Positions 15,951 through 23,767 of a DNA stretch of 45,148 bases are shown piece by piece; position 1 is the first letter of the stretch, and the number at the start of each line of letters is the position of its first letter. The DNA comes from Candidatus Thiodiazotropha sp. (ex Epidulcina cf. delphinae) (GTDB lineage: Bacteria; Pseudomonadota; Gammaproteobacteria; Chromatiales; Chromatiaceae): contig JAHXHR010000002.1 in the NCBI GenBank assembly GCA_025656505.1, forward strand, positions 1-45,148. Direction: 5' to 3'. The position numbers were made by a program, and so were the translations under genes. The notes beneath the pieces are model-generated. The model saw only the letters and a program-made list of their open reading frames with translations, searched no databases and was not told the origin of the DNA.

Positions 15951-16388
15951 ATGATGAAATCGGACTGGAGCAGCTCAAAAGCAGGGTGTCAGAGCATCGA
16001 CGCGGTACTCAATGAGCATGGGGTTAATCTGACGCGGCAGAGGCGCATCATTGCCGGCACCCTCTTCGCGCGCAATCAGCATGTCACCGCCAATCAACTG
16101 TTCGAGGCAGTGAACAGCACAGGCACCAGGGTTTCCAAGGCGACGGTCTACAATACCCTCGGCCTGTTTGTCAGAAAGGGCTTGGTGCGTGAAATCTTCA
16201 TCAATGCAAGCCGCACCTTCTACGATTCAAATACCAGCCGCCACCACCATTTCTACAATGTCAATACCGGCGATCTGATCGATATGAAAGAGCGGCTGGC
16301 GCCGCACTTCATCGACCAGTACCTGCCTGAGGGGACTGCCATGGATGCGGTCGACCTGGTCATCCGGGTGAGAAACAAGACTTCCTGA
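15951..16388 (+). CDS. Fur-family transcriptional regulator, Irr/PerR-like
   Basis: The 145-residue product has the Fur winged helix: LTRQRRIIAGTLF, then recognition helix VSKATVYNTLGLF (about 61-73), followed by the metal-site region SRHHHFYNVNTGDLIDM (about 97-113). The HHH run and the absence of the C-terminal CxxC zinc pairs of Fur/PerR/Zur resemble Irr-type members, which sense haem or iron/peroxide status. The tracked start is a TTG; ATG 15951 or 15954 is more likely, both with a weak ribosome site. A third sequence related to the rbr palindrome, AAAGAATACTTATAC at 15932-15946, abuts the start and may give autoregulation. It lies between rubrerythrin and cytochrome c peroxidase genes, both with similar boxes. 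Confidence 0.88.
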   Translation: MMKSDWSSSKAGCQSIDAVLNEHGVNLTRQRRIIAGTLFARNQHVTANQLFEAVNSTGTRVSKATVYNTLGLFVRKGLVREIFINASRTFYDSNTSRHHHFYNVNTGDLIDMKERLAPHFIDQYLPEGTAMDAVDLVIRVRNKTS

Positions 16389-16426
16389 CCCTTCCTCGAA
16401 GCAATCTTTATCGCGTTGGTAAAAGT

Positions 16427-16440
16427 TTGATCTGCGTCAT
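16427..16440 (+). promoter_or_regulatory. FNR/ANR-like site upstream of the cytochrome c peroxidase gene
   Basis: TTGATCTGCGTCAT matches the FNR consensus TTGATnnnnATCAA at 8 of 10 positions. Di-haem peroxidase genes are activated by FNR/ANR in several proteobacteria, which makes the site plausible. It is 11 bp from the PerR-like box. Confidence 0.4.
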
Positions 16441-16450
16441 GGTTCTTATT

Positions 16451-16465
16451 TTAGACTAATTCTAA
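16451..16465 (+). promoter_or_regulatory. PerR/Irr-like palindrome upstream of the cytochrome c peroxidase gene
   Basis: TTAGACTAATTCTAA is a near-perfect palindrome (TTAGA/TCTAA) agreeing with the PerR box at 11 of 14 positions and also resembling iron-control elements bound by Irr. It shares TTAGA with the rbr box. It lies about 130 bp upstream of the peroxidase start. Confidence 0.5.
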
Positions 16466-16597
16466 TATCCCCCCTGCCACAGGTAAGGTTTTATGTATGG
16501 CGGCGGGATGCTTTTGCTTAGCGAATACCGAGCCTGTATGACTGAACCATACGTGGGGATGGATTTTTACAAAGCTTGCAACTATAGGAAAGTGGAT

Positions 16598-17587
16598 ATG
16601 AAATCTTATTTAACCGCCTTTTCATTTGTTTTGTTGGGCGCTTCTTGCGCCGCTGCCGCAGTGGATGAGCCGATTCAGCCGATCAAGCCGGTGCAGAATA
16701 TCAATCTTGGACAGGTCGAACTGGGTAAAAAACTCTATTTCGACCCTCGGCTCTCCAAGTCAGGCTTTATCTCTTGCAACTCCTGTCACAACTTGAGCAT
16801 GGGGGGCACGGATAATCTGAAGACCTCGATCGGTCACAATTGGCAGCAGGGCCCCATCAATGCGCCGACCGTCCTCAACGCCGGCCTGAATCTGGCTCAG
16901 TTTTGGGATGGACGCGCCGCTGATCTAAAGGCCCAGGCCGGTGGACCGATCGCCAATCCGGGTGAGATGGCCTTCTCCCATACCCTGGCGATCGATGTGT
17001 TGACCTCGATCCCTGCCTATGTCATGGCGTTCAAGCAGGTCTTTGGTACGGACAAAATCACCATCGAACAGGTGACCCAGGCTATCGCTGAGTTCGAGAA
17101 GACCCTGGTGACACCGAACGCCCGCTTTGACCAATGGCTGCTGGGCGACAAAAACGCCCTCACCGAAGAGGAGCTGGCAGGCTATAAGCTCTTCAAGGAG
17201 AGTGGTTGTTCAGCCTGTCACAATGGAGAGGCCGTGGGGGGTAACTCTTTCCAGAAAATGGGTGTTGTTGCATCGTACCAGACCACGAATGCCGCCGAAG
17301 GGCTGAGCGGCGTCACCGGTAAGGATGCCGATCGGTTTAAGTTCAAGGTGCCTACCCTGCGCAATGTGGAGATGACCTATCCCTATTTCCACGATGGTGA
17401 GGCCGCCACCCTGACCGAGGCTGTCGATATCATGGGACGGCTGCAATTAGGCAGGAAATTCAACGACAAAGAGAATGATCAGATTGTGGCGTTCCTGAAG
17501 GCCTTGACCGGCGATCAACCCTCCTTCTTAATGCCGATTCTGCCGCCGTCAACTGAAAAGACACCCTTGCCCAAGCCGTTTGAATAA
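16598..17587 (+). CDS. Di-haem cytochrome c peroxidase
   Basis: From ATG 16598 the product is 329 residues with a Sec signal peptide (about 1-21, ending AAAA). Two c-type haem sites are present: CNSCH (60-64) and CSACH (204-208). The regions PTVLNAGLNLAQFWDGRA and FKVPTLRNVEMTYPYFHDG are typical of bacterial CCP/MauG-family peroxidases that reduce hydrogen peroxide in the periplasm using cytochrome c or cupredoxin. The tracked ORF adds 35 residues that do not look like a signal and is likely too long. It is probably controlled by the PerR-like and FNR-like boxes upstream. Its stop codon is followed immediately by repeat A3, so any native terminator has been displaced. Confidence 0.93.
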   Translation: MKSYLTAFSFVLLGASCAAAAVDEPIQPIKPVQNINLGQVELGKKLYFDPRLSKSGFISCNSCHNLSMGGTDNLKTSIGHNWQQGPINAPTVLNAGLNLAQFWDGRAADLKAQAGGPIANPGEMAFSHTLAIDVLTSIPAYVMAFKQVFGTDKITIEQVTQAIAEFEKTLVTPNARFDQWLLGDKNALTEEELAGYKLFKESGCSACHNGEAVGGNSFQKMGVVASYQTTNAAEGLSGVTGKDADRFKFKVPTLRNVEMTYPYFHDGEAATLTEAVDIMGRLQLGRKFNDKENDQIVAFLKALTGDQPSFLMPILPPSTEKTPLPKPFE

Positions 17588-17588
17588 T

Positions 17589-17877
17589 CCTAAAAACCGC
17601 AGTTGACCGCTCCATTCTGATACTAAACTACTGATATGCAAATCATTGACTTCGATTTGCCTATTTACCGGTTGGGTGAACCACGCTACGGGGTGAATTG
17701 CACGCTTGCGGGGGCGCATGGCTGCGTTGCAACGCCTTGGAATAGCATGACTATTCCGCGTTGTTGCGCGCCGTGCAGGGATGCACAAGTGCCGCAAGTA
17801 CAGGGATGCGCAGGAGCGACCCTTGCCCTGCACCCCCGCAAGCGCACACTTCACCCCGTCCAACTGCGGTTTTTAGG
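17589..17877 (+). repeat. Family A inverted-repeat element, copy A3
   Basis: A 289-bp element in the same orientation and with the same layout as A2, with CCTAAAAACCGCAGTTGACC at the left and CAACTGCGGTTTTTAGG at the right. The core palindrome GGAATAG-CATGA-CTATTCC is intact. The flanks differ (ATAAT left, TTTAC right), so there is no target duplication. It separates the convergent peroxidase and glucokinase genes, with 1 bp and 17 bp to spare. Confidence 0.9.
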
Positions 17878-17894
17878 TTTACAGTTTCAACGGT

Positions 17895-18878
17895 TTACTG
17901 TAAGCGTGCATAGTGCGCGGCCCCGATCAATGCAGCCTTGTCGTTGAGGATTACGCTGACGGGCATGGCCTGCATGATGTGTCGCATACGGCCTTTGGCG
18001 AGGAAGGTCGGCATGAAGCCGTCATCCCGCAGGAGGGGCAGGATACGCGGCGCGATCCCTCCCCCCAGGTAGACACCGCCTGTGGCCATGATGTTGAGTG
18101 CATGGTTGCCCGCTTCCCGGGCGTAGAGACGGACAAACCGTTCCACAGATTCCCTGCACAGTGGATCGCTCTTTTCCATCCCGGCATTGGCTATGGCCGG
18201 TGCGGCGCCGATTCGGTTCATCTCTTGTCGCAACCATTCCGGTGTGTCTATACCACGATAGCTGCGAAGAAAAGCATGCAGGGTCTCCAGGCCGGGACCT
18301 GAGACCAGGCGCTCCCAGCTGACATGCCCATAGCGATTCGACAGTTTTTCGAAGAGCGCGAATTCCAGTGCATCGGTCGGGCTGAAGTCAGTATGACCTC
18401 CTTCGGAGGGAAAAGGGCAATGAGATTGCCCGTTCCAGTAGAGCCCGGCTTCTCCCAGGCCGGTACCGGCAGAGATAATCGAGCGATTGCCGACAGCGGT
18501 GGCGGAGCCGGGATTGAGGGTGAACAGGTCCGCTTCAGAGAGCATCTCTATGCCCCATGCATTGGCCTCCAGGTCGTTGAGCAACCAGCTATCCTTGAAT
18601 CCGAATCGGCGCCTGATCTCTGCCGCCGAGACCCGCCAGGGCAGGTTTGTGGTGTCACAGGTTTGATCAATGACCGGACCTGCCAGGCCGAGACAGGCGC
18701 GCTCGATGGGTTGTGTGATCGGCTGGTCGAGAAAACGCTGTAGAATCGTCTCGATGGATTCGTGCGCCTGGCTGGAGTAGGTCTGCTCCGTGACAAGCTC
18801 GAGCCGGGTTGCGGAAGAAGCGCGATAAAGGGCGAGCCGGGTATGGGTGCCGCCGATATCGCCAGCCAGTATCTGCAT
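17895..18878 (-). CDS. glk: Glucokinase
   Basis: The real product starts at ATG 18878 (MQILAGDIGGTHTRLALY), giving 327 residues; the 435-residue tracked ORF includes an N-terminal extension with no family resemblance. The phosphate loop GDIGGTHTRLA (6-16), LLNDLEANAWG with the catalytic Asp region (about 100), SAGTGLGEAG (about 135) and the HTDF-type sequence GGHTDFSP match the bacterial Glk (group A hexokinase) family, which phosphorylates glucose with ATP. It is transcribed divergently from uvrD and stands alone, ending just before repeat A3. Confidence 0.93.
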   Translation of the reverse strand: MQILAGDIGGTHTRLALYRASSATRLELVTEQTYSSQAHESIETILQRFLDQPITQPIERACLGLAGPVIDQTCDTTNLPWRVSAAEIRRRFGFKDSWLLNDLEANAWGIEMLSEADLFTLNPGSATAVGNRSIISAGTGLGEAGLYWNGQSHCPFPSEGGHTDFSPTDALEFALFEKLSNRYGHVSWERLVSGPGLETLHAFLRSYRGIDTPEWLRQEMNRIGAAPAIANAGMEKSDPLCRESVERFVRLYAREAGNHALNIMATGGVYLGGGIAPRILPLLRDDGFMPTFLAKGRMRHIMQAMPVSVILNDKAALIGAAHYARLQ

Positions 18879-18986
18879 GGGAAATCCCTGTGGGTCGATG
18901 GTGAATGGCCGCAATTCTAACGGAAACGGCAGTTGTTGATGTGTGCAATGTGGCTTTTCCGGGGTCAAGGTGAGTAATATACACCC

Positions 18987-21149
18987 ATGGATATCTCTCC
19001 CATACTTGATCCCCTGAACGATGCTCAGCGCGAGGCGGTGACCGCTCCGGTGGGCAATCTGTTGGTCCTTGCGGGCGCCGGTAGCGGCAAGACCCGCGTG
19101 CTGGTGCACAGAATCGCCTGGTTGCTGGCGGTGGAAAACGCTTCCCCTTGGTCTGTATTGGCGGTCACCTTCACCAACAAGGCGGCCAAGGAGATGCGTC
19201 ATCGCATCGAAGCGTTGTTGGGTCAGCCTTTAGGGAGGATGTGGGTCGGCACTTTTCATGGGTTGGCGCACCGGTTGCTACGCGCCCACTGGAAAGAGGC
19301 GGGCTTGCCGCAGAGTTTTCAGATCCTCGATTCCGATGACCAGTTTCGCCTTATCAAGCGGCTGCTGAAGATTCTCGGCCTTGACGATGCGCGCTGGCCG
19401 CCGCGGCAGATTCAATGGTTCATCAATGGTCGAAAGGACGAGGGATTGCGGGCCCAACATCTGGATGACGGCGGCGATCCTTACCAGCAACAGATGATTC
19501 GACTCTACAGCGAGTATCAGGACGCCTGCGAGCGCGGCGGCCTGGTGGATTTTGCCGAACTGTTGCTGCGCGCCCATGAGTTGTTGCGCGAGCGGCCTGA
19601 TGTGTTGCAACACTACCAGGAGCAATTCCGACACGTGCTGGTGGACGAGTTCCAGGATACCAACTCGATCCAGTATGCTTGGCTGAGACTGCTCGCTGAT
19701 CGACGCAACAATCTCTTTGTGGTGGGGGACGACGATCAGTCGATCTACGGCTGGCGCGGCGCGCAAGTGGAGAACATCCAGCGTTTCCAAAGCCACTATC
19801 AGGAGAGCAAATTGGTGCGCCTGGAGCAGAACTACCGCTCCACCGGTAACATCCTCAATGCCGCCAACGCCTTGATCAACAATAATCCGTCGCGTTTGGG
19901 CAAGCAGCTCTGGACCGAGGACGGCGAAGGGGAGCCGATCAATCTCTACGCCGCCTTCAACGAGGTCGATGAAGCGCGTTTCGTTGTCGAGCGGCTCCGC
20001 CAGTTCGTCGACCAGGGGCGCACCCGAGCGGAAACGGCGATCCTCTACCGCACCACGGCCCAGTCACGCCTGTTCGAGGAGGCTCTGGTCCAGGCCGCCG
20101 TTCCCTATCGGGTGTATGGCGGGTTGCGTTTCTTCGAGCGCGCCGAGATCAAGGATGCCTTGGCCTATCTGCGGCTGCTCAGCAATCCGCAGGATGACAG
20201 TGGCTTCGAACGGGCGGTCAATATGCCGCCCAGGGGGATAGGGCCTAAGACCATGGATGCGGTACGCGCCCATGCCAGAGATTTCACCTGTCCGTTGTGG
20301 CGGGCCGCCGGCGCATTGCTTGACGGCGGTGCGTTACCCAAGCGTGCGGCAAGCGCGTTGCAGGGCTTTGTTGACCTGATCGAAACGCTGCGGGCGGACA
20401 CGGTGGATCTCATGCTGCCGGAGAAGGTGGAGCAGGTGCTCAGCAGCAGCGGATTGCCGGCGCACTTCGATAAGAGCAGCGACGGTAAAGGGATCGACCG
20501 CAGAGAGAACCTGGAGGAGTTGGTTAATGCGACGCGCCGGTTCAGCCACGGGGCGGAAGAGGATGACGGGCTGGACGAGCTTTCCGCCTTTCTGTCCCAT
20601 GCCGCGCTGGAAGCTGGCGATGCTCAAGGCGGTCCATACGAGGATTGTGTCCAACTGATGACCCTGCATTCGGCCAAGGGACTGGAGTTTCCACTGGTGT
20701 TTCTGGTCGGCATGGAGGAAGGGCTGTTTCCCCACAGCATGTCGGCGAACGATCCGGCGCGCCTGGAGGAGGAGCGTCGACTCTGTTATGTGGGCGTGAC
20801 CCGCGCCATGCGGGTGCTCTATCTCTGCCATGCGGAGAGCCGGCGGTTGCATGGCAGCGACAGCTATCCCCTGCCCTCCCGTTTCATCCGCGAGATACCG
20901 TCGGAATTGATGCGGGAGGTGCGCGCAGGTCCCACCATCAGCCACCCCGTTTACGGTGGCGCACCCTATCTCGATGCTGCGGAGCTAAGCGGATTCGATC
21001 TGGGGCAACGGGTGCGGCATGCGAAATTCGGCGAGGGCGTGGTGTTGAATGCCGAAGGTCAGGGGCGAAGCGCCCGGGTACAGGTCAACTTCGAGGAGGT
21101 CGGCAGCAAGTGGTTGGTGGTGGCCTATGCCAATTTGTCGTCTTGCTGA
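18987..21149 (+). CDS. uvrD: DNA helicase II (UvrD/Rep family)
   Basis: A 720-residue superfamily 1A helicase. Motif I AGAGSGKT is at 29-36, motif Ia FTNKAAKEM near 67, motif II VDEFQDTN near 222, motif III GDDDQSIYGWRGA near 249, motif IV LEQNYRST near 282, motif V TLHSAKGLEFPLVFLVGMEEGLFPH near 559, and motif VI EEERRLCYVGVTRAM near 600. The C-terminal tail with GQRVRHAKFGEGVVLNAEG is the Tudor-like RNA polymerase-binding module of UvrD. It acts in nucleotide excision and mismatch repair. Full length for the family, and 108 bp from the divergent glk start. Confidence 0.96.
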   Translation: MDISPILDPLNDAQREAVTAPVGNLLVLAGAGSGKTRVLVHRIAWLLAVENASPWSVLAVTFTNKAAKEMRHRIEALLGQPLGRMWVGTFHGLAHRLLRAHWKEAGLPQSFQILDSDDQFRLIKRLLKILGLDDARWPPRQIQWFINGRKDEGLRAQHLDDGGDPYQQQMIRLYSEYQDACERGGLVDFAELLLRAHELLRERPDVLQHYQEQFRHVLVDEFQDTNSIQYAWLRLLADRRNNLFVVGDDDQSIYGWRGAQVENIQRFQSHYQESKLVRLEQNYRSTGNILNAANALINNNPSRLGKQLWTEDGEGEPINLYAAFNEVDEARFVVERLRQFVDQGRTRAETAILYRTTAQSRLFEEALVQAAVPYRVYGGLRFFERAEIKDALAYLRLLSNPQDDSGFERAVNMPPRGIGPKTMDAVRAHARDFTCPLWRAAGALLDGGALPKRAASALQGFVDLIETLRADTVDLMLPEKVEQVLSSSGLPAHFDKSSDGKGIDRRENLEELVNATRRFSHGAEEDDGLDELSAFLSHAALEAGDAQGGPYEDCVQLMTLHSAKGLEFPLVFLVGMEEGLFPHSMSANDPARLEEERRLCYVGVTRAMRVLYLCHAESRRLHGSDSYPLPSRFIREIPSELMREVRAGPTISHPVYGGAPYLDAAELSGFDLGQRVRHAKFGEGVVLNAEGQGRSARVQVNFEEVGSKWLVVAYANLSSC

Positions 21150-21209
21150 ATATGCCATGCCGGCAAAGAGGCAAAGTAATCCATACGTCATGAGGAATAG
21201 GAGCGTTGT

Positions 21210-22295
21210 ATGAAACGTCGTGAATTTATCAGGAAGGCGGGCGCCGGCTCCCTGGTTGTGGGCGCTGGTCTGGCAGGTGTTCGGACGGCTGAAGCGAAGG
21301 CCGAGATCAAGTGGAAGATGGTCACTACCTGGCCGAGGAACTTTCCCGGTCTCGGCACCGGCGCCAACAAGTTGGCCAAGGTGATCAATGAGATGAGTGG
21401 TGGCCGGATGCATGTCAAGGTGTATGGCGCCAAAGAGTTGGTGCCCGCCTTTGAGGTATTCGATGCCGTTGCACGGGGCACGGCCGAGATCGGCCATGGC
21501 GCCGCCTATTACTGGAAAGGTAAAAGCGAGACCGCGCAATTCTTCTCCACCGTTCCTTTCGGCATGACTGCGCAGGAGATGAACGGCTGGCTCTACTTTG
21601 GCGGAGGTCTCGAATTATGGCGCGAACTCTACAAGCCTTTCGGCCTGATTCCCGCCCCTGGGGGGAATACCGGGATGCAGATGGGGGGGTGGTTCAATAA
21701 GGAGATCAAGAGTGTCCGCGACCTCAAGGGGTTGAAGATGCGCATCCCGGGTCTTGGCGGGGAGGTGCTGAAACGGGCAGGGGGCACACCGGTCAATCTG
21801 CCGGGTGGCGAACTCTTCACCTCGCTGCAATCCGGCGCCATCGACGCCACAGAGTGGGTCAATCCCTATAACGACTTGGCGTTCGGTCTCTTCAAAGCGG
21901 CCAAATACTACTACTATCCTGGGTTTCACGAGCCGGGCACCACCATGGAGGCGATTATCAATCAGAAGGCCTTCATCGCCCTGCCCAAGGATCTGCAGGC
22001 CATTGCGCTCAATGCCTGTAAGATCGCCAACCAGGAGATGCTGGCGGAGTACACCGCACGCAACCCGGCAGCGTTGAAGACATTGGTGGAAAAGCACAAA
22101 GTCGATATCCGCACCTATCCCGGCGATGTGCTGGAGACCTTGCGAAAATATTCCCGGGAAGTGGTTGAGGAATTGGCCCGTAAAGATGCTTTCGCCAAGA
22201 AGGTTCATGACTCGTACATGGATTTTCTCGAGGGATCCAGGGAGTGGGGCTCCATTTCGGATTTTGCCTACCTGCAGGCCCGTGACAAGGCTTGA
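21210..22295 (+). CDS. TRAP transporter substrate-binding protein (DctP/TakP family)
   Basis: A 361-residue periplasmic binding protein with a Tat-type signal (KRREFIRKAGAG then a hydrophobic stretch, cleavage near residue 29 after AEA). The body matches the DctP/TakP group: WKMVTTWPRNFPGLGTGANKLAKVI at 34-58, GGWFNKEIKSVRDLKGLKMRIPGLGGEV near 165-192, and TEWVNPYNDLAFGLFKAAKYYYYPGFHEPG near 213. TakP-type proteins bind 2-oxo acids. No DctQ or DctM membrane genes are adjacent, so it is an orphan here and must use a distant permease. Its TGA forms part of the direct repeat flanking element A4, and before insertion it may have overlapped the hemW start. Confidence 0.9.
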   Translation: MKRREFIRKAGAGSLVVGAGLAGVRTAEAKAEIKWKMVTTWPRNFPGLGTGANKLAKVINEMSGGRMHVKVYGAKELVPAFEVFDAVARGTAEIGHGAAYYWKGKSETAQFFSTVPFGMTAQEMNGWLYFGGGLELWRELYKPFGLIPAPGGNTGMQMGGWFNKEIKSVRDLKGLKMRIPGLGGEVLKRAGGTPVNLPGGELFTSLQSGAIDATEWVNPYNDLAFGLFKAAKYYYYPGFHEPGTTMEAIINQKAFIALPKDLQAIALNACKIANQEMLAEYTARNPAALKTLVEKHKVDIRTYPGDVLETLRKYSREVVEELARKDAFAKKVHDSYMDFLEGSREWGSISDFAYLQARDKA

Positions 22296-22417
22296 CCTAT
22301 CGCTGTCGCAGGGTGTGGCGGACGGCGGGCGCAGGAAAGATGAGGATTGTCGGTGCAGGATCACCCCCCTGCACCCCGCCAGCGCACACTTCACCCCGTC
22401 CAACTGCGGTTTTTAGG
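22296..22417 (-). repeat. Family A element, degenerate short copy A4
   Basis: The right end is a clear family A terminus (AGCGCACACTTCACCCCGTC then CAACTGCGGTTTTTAGG). The left end is decayed: CCTATCGCTGTCGCAGGGTG aligns with the A1 left arm. The core and most of the interior are missing (about 122 bp in all). TTGA occurs directly before and directly after the element, consistent with a target duplication. It fills the gap between the TRAP binding-protein gene and hemW. Confidence 0.65.
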
Positions 22418-23575
22418 TTGAACCTACCTCCTCTCTCACTCTACATCCATATACCCTGGTGCAGGCGTAAGTGCCCCTATTGCGATTTCAACTCCCATGC
22501 AGTGGAAGGGAGGGTCGATGAAGAGGTCTATATCGATGCGATGTTACGGGATCTGGAGGCAGACCTGCCGTTGCTGTGCGGACGGTCTTTCGAGACCATC
22601 TTCATCGGGGGCGGCACCCCGAGTCTTTTCTCCGCAGATGCGATTGGATGTCTGCTGGAGGGGGTTGGCGGGCTCATCGATTGTACGCAAGCGTCGGAGA
22701 TCACCCTCGAGGCCAACCCCGGAGCCCTGGAAACCGAGCGGTTTTCCGGCTACCGGGAAGCGGGCGTCACCCGGCTCTCCCTGGGCGTGCAGAGTCTGAA
22801 TGCCCCGGCCCTGCAGGCATTGGGACGCATCCATGGTCCGCAACAAGCGATCGATGCGGTCACCAGGGCAAAACAGGCGGGGTTCAAACACATCAACCTG
22901 GATATGATGTTCGGTTTGCCGCAACAGACACCAGCCATGGCGATGGAGGATTTAGCATCGGTCATCGAACTGGGGGTGGGTCATCTCTCCTATTATCAGT
23001 TGACCCTGGAGCCCAATACCCCGTTTCATCACACACCGCCGCCACTGCCTGATGAGGAGACGCTTTGGCGTATCCAGCAGCAAGGGCATGCTATGCTGGC
23101 GCAGGCCGGTTTCGAGCACTACGAAATCTCAGCCTTTGCCAGGCAGGGGGAGAAGTGCCGCCATAATCTCAACTATTGGCGCTTTGGGGACTACCTGGGT
23201 ATCGGGGCCGGGGCGCATGCCAAGGTGACAGCGCCGGACGGCGTCATCAAGCGCTTTTGGAAATATCGCCACCCCAGCGATTATCTGGCGGCCGGCTCGG
23301 GTTCTACCGGATATATCCAGGGCGAGCGAACCCTACTGTCCCCGGATCTGCTATTGGAGTTCATGATGAATGCACTGCGGCTGTCTGCGGGGGTCGAGAC
23401 CACGCTGTTGCAAGCGACCACCGGCCTGCCCGTCACAGCTATCCGGGATCTGCTGAATCGCGCCGTGGCCAGGGGTTTAATCCTGCCGGTGAATGAGCGG
23501 TTGCGCCCCACCCCGCTCGGCCGACGGTTTCTCAATGATTTACTCGCAATTTTTCAAGTTAAGAGCATTGCTTAA
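22418..23575 (+). CDS. hemW: Radical SAM haem chaperone HemW (coproporphyrinogen oxidase-like)
   Basis: Starting at TTG 22418 the product is 385 residues and begins MNLPPLSLYIHIPWCRRKCP, which lines up with the usual HemW N-terminus. The radical SAM cysteines are C15, C19 and C22 (CRRKCPYC). IFIGGGTPSLF follows near 62, and HNLNYWRFGDYLGIGAGAHA near 248 is typical of HemW. The HNxxYW motif marks HemW rather than true HemN, which has a different N-terminus. HemW binds haem and delivers it to respiratory proteins. The 42-residue extension in the ORF track is translated from repeat A4 and is spurious. No good ribosome-binding site precedes the TTG, because the element end (TTTTTAGG) abuts it. 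Confidence 0.9.
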   Translation: MNLPPLSLYIHIPWCRRKCPYCDFNSHAVEGRVDEEVYIDAMLRDLEADLPLLCGRSFETIFIGGGTPSLFSADAIGCLLEGVGGLIDCTQASEITLEANPGALETERFSGYREAGVTRLSLGVQSLNAPALQALGRIHGPQQAIDAVTRAKQAGFKHINLDMMFGLPQQTPAMAMEDLASVIELGVGHLSYYQLTLEPNTPFHHTPPPLPDEETLWRIQQQGHAMLAQAGFEHYEISAFARQGEKCRHNLNYWRFGDYLGIGAGAHAKVTAPDGVIKRFWKYRHPSDYLAAGSGSTGYIQGERTLLSPDLLLEFMMNALRLSAGVETTLLQATTGLPVTAIRDLLNRAVARGLILPVNERLRPTPLGRRFLNDLLAIFQVKSIA

Positions 23576-23767
23576 TTTGGCTATGCGAGCAGATCCTAAG
23601 GCTCATGCTAACGATGTTCCTGTGGGGCGTGGGGAAAAGGCGCTGTGGATGCGAGATGCAGCTCGAAAGCAAAGTTGTTGCGGCCGTAGCGGTGCTATTT
23701 TCTGCCTCTTTCCCGTCGAGGGTTTTTCGGATTACCGGCGGAAAAGATCTCCTTCGGGATCACGGAT

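Noticed and set aside
22292-22417. N-terminal extension of HemW in the ORF track
   Set aside because: These 42 codons are translated from repeat A4 and the conserved HemW N-terminus begins at 22418.
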